A stretch of 63,399 nucleotides of DNA from Burkholderiales bacterium (GTDB lineage Bacteria > Pseudomonadota > Gammaproteobacteria > Burkholderiales > Casimicrobiaceae): contig JAISYH010000035.1 of assembly GCA_031270015.1 (NCBI GenBank), positions 1 to 63,399 on the forward strand. Direction: 5' to 3'. Positions 58,211 to 63,399 of the stretch are shown here, piece by piece. Within the stretch, counting starts at the first letter, position 1; each line of letters starts with the position of its first letter. The notes below the pieces were generated by a model. That model was given only the letters and a program-made list of their open reading frames with translations. It did no database searches and was not told where the DNA came from. Position numbers and translations under genes: made by a program.

Positions 58211-60250
58211 ATGTCTTTAGGACTTATTCTGGCGCTTGGTTGCGCCGTGCTGGCGCTGATTTACGGCGCCGTTTCCATTGTATGGATCAATAACAAACCG
58301 GATGGCAATGAGCGGATGCGCGAAATCGCCGGCGCGATTCAAGCGGGCGCAAAAGCGTACTTGAATCGTCAGTACTTGACCATTAGTATCGTCGGTGTGG
58401 TGCTGTTCGTGATCATCGGATTTGCGCTCGGTTGGCTTACCGCCATCGGCTTTATGATCGGCGCGGTACTTTCGGGCGCGGCAGGCTATATCGGCATGAA
58501 TGTCTCGGTACGCGCCAATGTCCGTACGGCAGAAGCGGCGAAAGAAGGGATTCCCGCTGCTTTGGCGGTAGCGTTCCGCGGTGGCGCGATCACTGGACTG
58601 CTGGTTGTCGGTCTCGGTTTGCTCGGCGTTGCCGGTTTCTACGCTGTGTTGCTGAAGGTCACACCCGACGCCGCCCTTGATCTGCATCACACCATTCAGC
58701 CGCTGGTCGGTTTGGCGTTCGGCGGTTCGTTGATTTCGATCTTCGCGCGTTTGGGCGGCGGTATTTTCACTAAAGGCGCGGACGTCGGCGCCGATCTGGT
58801 CGGCAAGGTCGAAGCGGGCATTCCCGAAGACGATCCGCGCAATCCAGCGGTAATCGCCGATAACGTCGGCGATAATGTCGGCGACTGCGCGGGCATGGCG
58901 GCGGACTTATTTGAAACTTACGCAGTCACCATCGTAGCGACCATGCTTTTGAGCGCGCTGATGCTTGAGCAAGCCGCCGCGATTGCTGTCACCTATCCGC
59001 TGGCGTTGGGCGGCTTATCCATCATTGCCTCGATCGTTGGTTGTTTCTTCGTGAAAAGCAACGACGGCAAAATCATGAGAGCGTTGTACAAAGGCTTGAT
59101 CGTCGCCGGCGTTCTTGCCGCAATCGGTTTTGCGGTGATTACCCAATACATGCTCGGCGACATTCAAACACTCTATCCCGAATTGACATGGGTGAAAATC
59201 TACGCCGCGTCGCTGATCGGTTTGGCGCTGACCGCCGCGATGGTCGTCATCACTGAATACTATACCGGGACCGATTACAGTCCGGTGAAGCGCGTTGCCG
59301 AAGCCTCGACCACTGGACATGCCACCAATATCATCGCCGGTTTGGCGGTGTCGATGAAAGCGACCGCCTGGCCTGTCGTTGCCGTATGCGCGTCGATTTT
59401 CGGCGCGTATGCGTTAGCGGGATTATTCGGTATCGCCGTCGCCGCGACCGCCATGTTGTCGATGACCGGCATCATCGTCGCGCTCGACGCTTATGGTCCG
59501 ATCACCGACAACGCCGGCGGTATCGCCGAAATGAGCGAATTGCCTGATTCCGTGCGCGCCGTCACCGATCCGCTCGACGCGGTGGGCAATACGACGAAAG
59601 CAGTCACCAAAGGCTACGCGATTGGTTCGGCGGGATTGGCAGCATTGGTGCTTTTCGCCGACTATACCCATGCGTTGGACAGCAAGGGACTAAATCTTTC
59701 ATTCGATTTGTCAGATCATATGGTCATCATCGGTCTTTTCATCGGCGGTCTGGTGCCTTATCTTTTCGGTTCGATGGCGATGGAAGCCGTCGGACGCGCA
59801 GCGGGCGCAGTGGTGGTGGAAGTCCGTCGCCAGTTCCGTGAAATCAAAGGGATCATGGAAGGCACCGCCAAGCCCGAATATGGCGTGGCGGTAGACATGC
59901 TCACCAAAGCCGCGATCAAAGAGATGATCATCCCATCGTTGCTGCCGGTATTGGTGCCCGTGCTGGTCGGATTGCTGCTTGGACCCAAGGCGCTGGGCGG
60001 CATGTTGATGGGCACGATCATTACCGGTATTTTCGTCGCCATTTCGATGACGACGGGTGGCGGCGCATGGGACAACGCGAAGAAATACATCGAAGACGGC
60101 AACTTCGGCGGCAAAGGTTCAGACGCGCACAAAGCCGCGGTCACCGGCGACACGGTCGGCGATCCGTACAAAGATACGGCAGGACCGGCGGTCAATCCGC
60201 TCATCAAAATCATCAATATCGTGGCGTTGATGATCGTGCCGCTTTTATAA
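58211..60250 (+). CDS. hppA: Membrane-bound proton-translocating pyrophosphatase (K+-independent type)
   Basis: 679 residues from ATG 58211 (GGGGA upstream; an earlier GTG at 58160 is less likely). About sixteen membrane spans. The PPi site is made by [31 protein letters not shown] and [19 protein letters not shown]. The K+-requirement motif reads [10 protein letters not shown], with Lys and Thr at the two positions that mark the K+-independent H+-pumping class (K+-dependent enzymes have Ala there). It converts PPi to Pi while pumping protons outward, conserving energy under low-energy conditions. Monocistronic, followed by a strong terminator. Confidence 0.96.
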   Translation: MSLGLILALGCAVLALIYGAVSIVWINNKPDGNERMREIAGAIQAGAKAYLNRQYLTISIVGVVLFVIIGFALGWLTAIGFMIGAVLSGAAGYIGMNVSVRANVRTAEAAKEGIPAALAVAFRGGAITGLLVVGLGLLGVAGFYAVLLKVTPDAALDLHHTIQPLVGLAFGGSLISIFARLGGGIFTKGADVGADLVGKVEAGIPEDDPRNPAVIADNVGDNVGDCAGMAADLFETYAVTIVATMLLSALMLEQAAAIAVTYPLALGGLSIIASIVGCFFVKSNDGKIMRALYKGLIVAGVLAAIGFAVITQYMLGDIQTLYPELTWVKIYAASLIGLALTAAMVVITEYYTGTDYSPVKRVAEASTTGHATNIIAGLAVSMKATAWPVVAVCASIFGAYALAGLFGIAVAATAMLSMTGIIVALDAYGPITDNAGGIAEMSELPDSVRAVTDPLDAVGNTTKAVTKGYAIGSAGLAALVLFADYTHALDSKGLNLSFDLSDHMVIIGLFIGGLVPYLFGSMAMEAVGRAAGAVVVEVRRQFREIKGIMEGTAKPEYGVAVDMLTKAAIKEMIIPSLLPVLVPVLVGLLLGPKALGGMLMGTIITGIFVAISMTTGGGAWDNAKKYIEDGNFGGKGSDAHKAAVTGDTVGDPYKDTAGPAVNPLIKIINIVALMIVPLL

Positions 60251-60270
60251 TCGAAAGATGATCGACACAC

Positions 60271-60299
60271 AAAAAGGCGGAACATTCCGCCTTTTTGTT
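60271..60299 (+). terminator. Intrinsic terminator of hppA
   Basis: AAAAAGGCGG (60271-60280) and CCGCCTTTTT (60287-60296) form a perfect stem with a 6-nt loop, followed by GTTTTTTG. It lies 20 bp past the hppA stop. Confidence 0.88.
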
Positions 60300-60449
60300 T
60301 TTTGATTTCGCCGCGCAAACACGCCGCGAAACCGACATCCTGTGCCAAAGACTGATTTGTCGAAGCGCTCAAAACGAAACGAATTCGAGAATCGGATAAA
60401 ATAGCGTGTGCGCTTTCATTCCTGATACTTCTGATCCCTGACGCCCGGC

Positions 60450-61421
60450 ATGCGCCACGCCACAATTTTCCGTTACTCCATCCCGTTTTCCGGCGGTGCG
60501 GTATTGCGCGACGCGCAACCCAAAACACGCGACGGTTTGATTTTGCGGCTTACCGAAGATCGGCGCGAAGGCTGGGGCGAAGCTGCGCCATTGCCGAAAT
60601 TCAGCCGAGAATCGCTCGCGCAAGCCGAAACAGATTTGCGCAACGCCGCGCAACGCTGGTTGGAGTATGCCGCGCCGCCGGAAGATTCATGTCCTTCCGC
60701 TGCTTTCGCGTCGAGTTGCGCGCAAGCGGAACTCGATGGCGTTTTACCCGAAGCCAGGGCGACACGAGGCGCTTTGTTGTGCGACGGTGATCTCGACACA
60801 TTCATCGCCCGCTTGCGCGCATCATCGAATATCGCGCTTGCCAAACTCAAAATCGGGCGCGATACGCCGGAACGCGAAGGCGAACGAATCAACCTATTAT
60901 TATCAATGTTCCCGTATTTGCGTTTGCGGCTCGACGCCAATCGCGTTTTTACGTTAGACGAAGCTCGACGTTTTGCCCAAAAAATAGCTTTGCCGTTCCG
61001 CGCCCGCATCGACTTCATCGAAGAACCTTGCGTCGATAGCTTAACATCGCTCGCCTTTGCTCAGGAGACCGCCATTGCCATTGCCTGGGACGAAAGCGCG
61101 CGTGAAACGGGATTTGTCGTACAAGCCGTATCCGGCGTCGCCGCAATCGTCGTCAAGCCAACGCTCACCGGCAGCATCGCGCATTGTCGCGCTCTATGCG
61201 ACGCGGCGCGGCGGCAGAAATTATCCGCCGTAATCAGCTCGTCGATAGAATCGACGCTGGGTTTGACGCAACTGGCGCGCCTTGCCGCGTGGCTGACGCC
61301 CGAAACACCGCACGGACTCGATACGGCTCATTTGCTCGGTACGCAAGTTCTGCGCCGCTGGCGCGATTGCGAAACGCCGAAACTCGATATTGATGACCTG
61401 GAAGAACGATGGCGCGCCTGA
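60450..61421 (+). CDS. menC: o-Succinylbenzoate synthase
   Basis: 323 residues of the enolase superfamily. The catalytic set is visible: KxK in ALAKLKIG, Asp in RLRLDAN, Glu in DFIEEP, Asp in IAWDES and the second Lys in VVKPTL. It dehydrates SHCHC to o-succinylbenzoate in menaquinone synthesis. It overlaps menE by 13 bases. The hydrophobic N-terminal capping domain is intact. menF/D/H/B/A are not in the window. Confidence 0.92.
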   Translation: MRHATIFRYSIPFSGGAVLRDAQPKTRDGLILRLTEDRREGWGEAAPLPKFSRESLAQAETDLRNAAQRWLEYAAPPEDSCPSAAFASSCAQAELDGVLPEARATRGALLCDGDLDTFIARLRASSNIALAKLKIGRDTPEREGERINLLLSMFPYLRLRLDANRVFTLDEARRFAQKIALPFRARIDFIEEPCVDSLTSLAFAQETAIAIAWDESARETGFVVQAVSGVAAIVVKPTLTGSIAHCRALCDAARRQKLSAVISSSIESTLGLTQLARLAAWLTPETPHGLDTAHLLGTQVLRRWRDCETPKLDIDDLEERWRA

Positions 61422-62782
61422 ATCACTGGCTTTGGCAACATTGGGCGACGGAATGTCCGCAAGCCATCGCACTTTATCACGAAGACGAAGCAATGACGTG
61501 GGCGGAACTTGACGAGCGCATCGAAAGTCTGGCGCATGGTTTTCAGCAACAAGGCGTCGCGCCTGGCTCGGGTGTGGCGTTGCGCGGGAAAAATAGCTTT
61601 CCTTTGCTGCTCGCTTATCTCGCCGCGTTGCGTTGCGGCGCACGTGTTCTGCCGCTCAATCCACAACTCCCCGACACGCTTCTTGCCGATTTGCTGCCAA
61701 AAATAAATATTACTTTTTTCTGGTCTGAAGACCGTTCGTCTTCGTTCGATTGTGTCGCCCTCAAGCATATCGGCGCGTCGAAAACCGATCATGCGATGCC
61801 TGTTTGGGACGGCGCTCGTCCGGCGACGTTGACCTTGACTTCCGCTTCTACCGGTTTGCCGAAAGCAGTGGCGCACCATTTGAACGCGCATCTTGAAAAC
61901 GCCAAAGGCGTGCTCGCGGTCATGCATTATGCGAAAACCGACTGCTGGCTGCTCTCGCTGCCGTTGTTCCATGTTTCGGGACAAGGCATCGTCTGGCGCT
62001 GGCTGGCGCAAGGCACGATCATCGCGGTACGCGCATCGCGCTCGCTTGCGCATGCGTTGCGTGGTTGCACGCATGCGTCCCTCGTACCGACGCAACTCAT
62101 CCGGCTGCTCGACGAATCGCTCGACGATTTGCGATTAAAAGAAGTTTTGTTAGGCGGCGCGATGATCCCGGCGCCATTGGTACGACGCGCCCGAGAAGCA
62201 AATATTATTTGTTGGTGCGGTTATGGGTTGACGGAAATGGCATCCACCGTCTGCGCGAAACGAGCCGACGAATCGTCTTCCGTGGGTTCGCCGCTGCCCG
62301 GACGCGAAATCAAAATCGTCGAGGAGGAAATTTTGCTGCGCGGCGCGGGGATGGCGCTCGGCTATTGGCGCGATGACGGGATTCAACCGATAACCGATTC
62401 CGACGGTTGGTTGCATACGCGAGATCGGGGAATATTCGAGCGTGGAGAATTGCGTATTCTCGGTCGTCTCGATAATCTATTTTTCAGCGGCGGCGAAGGC
62501 ATACAACCCGAAGATATCGAGCGCGTCTTGTTGCGACATCCCGATATTTCACAAGCGTTTATCGTGCCAATCGCCGATCACGAATTCGGGCATCGTCCGG
62601 TCGCCGTCCTCGAAAAAGACGAGTCCGTATCGCTCGACGCCATCCGCGCATGGCTGCGCGACAAAGTGGCGCGCTTTCAACAACCCGTCACTTACTACAC
62701 ATTGCCCGAAAAGTTAAAAACCGGCGCGATCAAAATTTCTCGCGCCGCCGTGCAACAGTGGGTTGAAAATCAGCAAGATTGA
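61409..62782 (+). CDS. menE: o-Succinylbenzoate-CoA ligase
   Basis: 457 residues, an AMP-forming acyl-CoA synthetase of the short MenE type. P-loop-like LTLTSASTGLPKAVAHH, then the adenylate motif WCGYGLTEMAST, hinge WLHTRDRG and RLDNLFFSGGEGIQPEDIE, and the C-terminal catalytic Lys in KTGAIKISRAAV. Its position translationally coupled to menC fixes the function: OSB to OSB-CoA. The pair suggests the organism makes menaquinone. Confidence 0.92.
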   Translation: MARLNHWLWQHWATECPQAIALYHEDEAMTWAELDERIESLAHGFQQQGVAPGSGVALRGKNSFPLLLAYLAALRCGARVLPLNPQLPDTLLADLLPKINITFFWSEDRSSSFDCVALKHIGASKTDHAMPVWDGARPATLTLTSASTGLPKAVAHHLNAHLENAKGVLAVMHYAKTDCWLLSLPLFHVSGQGIVWRWLAQGTIIAVRASRSLAHALRGCTHASLVPTQLIRLLDESLDDLRLKEVLLGGAMIPAPLVRRAREANIICWCGYGLTEMASTVCAKRADESSSVGSPLPGREIKIVEEEILLRGAGMALGYWRDDGIQPITDSDGWLHTRDRGIFERGELRILGRLDNLFFSGGEGIQPEDIERVLLRHPDISQAFIVPIADHEFGHRPVAVLEKDESVSLDAIRAWLRDKVARFQQPVTYYTLPEKLKTGAIKISRAAVQQWVENQQD

Positions 62783-62961
62783 AAGATGATTGACACGGGT
62801 GTGCCACCGCCGCGATCCAACCATCCTTCTTTGATCCGATAAAAACCAAAATCGATCGGCTTGGCTTCAATGGAAAGTTTAACGTTCTCTATGGAGTGAA
62901 TATTAAGCGTCTAAACTGTTTGGTTCCATTTCCTGAAACGCCGGAGCAAGCGGAAATGTCC

Positions 62962-63168
62962 TGGATTGCCACGGGACTGAAATTCCTCGCAATGACGAGG
63001 TTGGGGGATCAAAAGATTCATTCCCAGAAAGGAAAATATTAGCCTTCGTCCCTTGCAATGACGGGGTTGAGGGATTGGGCACGGTATTTGTTTCGTCATT
63101 GCGAGGAGCGTAGCGACGTGGCAAATCCCTTCATTTCGTCATTGCGAGGGCGTAGCCCGTGGCAATCC
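62962..63168. repeat. Cluster of palindromic dispersed repeats (GTCATTGCGAGG type)
   Basis: Related elements lie at 62962-62996 (reverse), about 63053-63064 (partial, reverse), 63094-63128 and 63138-63168 (both forward). The forward form is CGTCATTGCGAGG, a short variable hairpin (AGCGTAGCGACGTGG, or GGGCGTAGCCCGTGG) and CAATCC. Such REP-like elements are widespread intergenic repeats. The region 62783-63263 has no credible gene; short frames here are only repeat translations. Confidence 0.8.
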
Positions 63169-63263
63169 AGAACTGCTTTTCAGTCCGCTCGTTCTCAACC
63201 GAAGCAACCCGCCGCGCGCCAGCGCCGCCGGAAGGCGCCGAACGCGATTCAGGTTGTGGTCGG

Positions 63264-63399
63264 TTATTTGATTGTCTGATACAGCGTCATCAGTCGTGCC
63301 ACGATGGATGCTTCCGTGTCCCTGGCGCTGAAGCCGTACAGTTTTTGCGCGGCGCGGTCGAGTTCCCGGTGCGTCCGCAAGAGTTCTGGCGGCATGGTG
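63264..63399 (-). CDS. C-terminus of an MmeI/Eco57I-like DNA methyltransferase (partial)
   Basis: The minus frame from the right edge to TAA (63264-63266) gives 44 residues: TMPPELLRTHRELDRAAQKL then YGFSARDTEASIVARLM and TLYQTIK. The TMPPEL..H..LD.A...YGF pattern and the closing LYQ match the C-terminal tail of class I SAM-dependent DNA methyltransferases of the type IIG/IIL (MmeI-like) group. The gene begins outside the window. The identification rests on this short tail only. Confidence 0.55.
   Translation of the reverse strand, partial: TMPPELLRTHRELDRAAQKLYGFSARDTEASIVARLMTLYQTIK

Noticed and set aside
62903-63124. 73-codon minus-strand frame with RYAPRNDE and SLQGT
   Set aside because: It is a translation of the dispersed palindromic repeats, not a gene.

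Overview
The window looks like a chromosomal stretch from a betaproteobacterium-type Gram-negative bacterium (Burkholderiales/Nitrosomonadales sense) with roughly balanced base composition. The main evidence is gene order: ribF-ileS-lspA-ispH, glyA-nrdR-ribD-ribE, glnL(ntrB)-glnG(ntrC), ilvB-ilvH-ilvC, and a TRZ/ATZ-type amidohydrolase beside pheA-tyrA. A signal-peptide-bearing surface protein, RND copper efflux and a polyvalent phage protein fit a Gram-negative proteobacterium. menC-menE imply menaquinone synthesis, which is less usual for this group and may mark an anaerobic or micro-aerobic lineage.

Layout. 1-2000: a minus-strand repeat-rich secreted protein of choice-of-anchor/Pmp-like type. 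It carries a heptanucleotide tandem repeat at its 3' end (open at the window edge) and a G10 homopolymer at its 5' end that appears able to switch its translation. 2000-4500: the nitrogen two-component pair ntrB/ntrC. 5075-9762: metY and the ilvBHC operon (minus). 10055-10681: DUF2238 membrane protein. 11140-17548: a plus-strand cusCBAF-like copper/silver efflux operon. 17629-21596: class Ia ribonucleotide reductase nrdAB (minus), divergent from smc across an intergenic region with a phased array of DnaA-box-like 9-mers. 26199-31492: ribF-ileS-lspA-ispH (minus). 31954-41209: MFS transporter, mutS, FUSC transporter, tyrA, pheA and an amidohydrolase (minus). 41446-42834: qmcA/nfeD-type SPFH pair. 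43097-46545: glyA-nrdR-ribD-ribE (plus).

46650-49143 is a self-contained cassette: a cobalamin riboswitch, then metE with A/T-richer codon use than its neighbours, then a strong terminator. This is the classic way to switch off B12-independent methionine synthase when B12 is present. Directly behind it, about 49160-57200, lies an 8-kb fragment of a Mu-like phage or related element. It has a PBECR-type nuclease domain protein, a MuF-type head protein, a DUF5710 protein and a 1610-residue polyvalent protein. The polyvalent protein combines a pyrophosphatase-like domain, two copies of a nuclease-like module, LPD-type domains and an HEWFH zincin motif. No portal, terminase, capsid, tail, integrase or transposase gene is present, so it is a remnant or a captured cargo block.

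The right end has a DUF2726 protein, a K+-independent-type proton pyrophosphatase (hppA), menC-menE, a cluster of palindromic dispersed repeats, and the C-terminus of what looks like an MmeI/Eco57I-like DNA methyltransferase running off the edge.

The most interesting items are (i) the two-SSR surface-protein locus, whose G10 tract puts the well-placed start out of frame by exactly one base, and (ii) the polyvalent protein with its internally duplicated nuclease-like module and a 30-residue module shared with the adjacent gene. No tRNA, rRNA or CRISPR array was seen.
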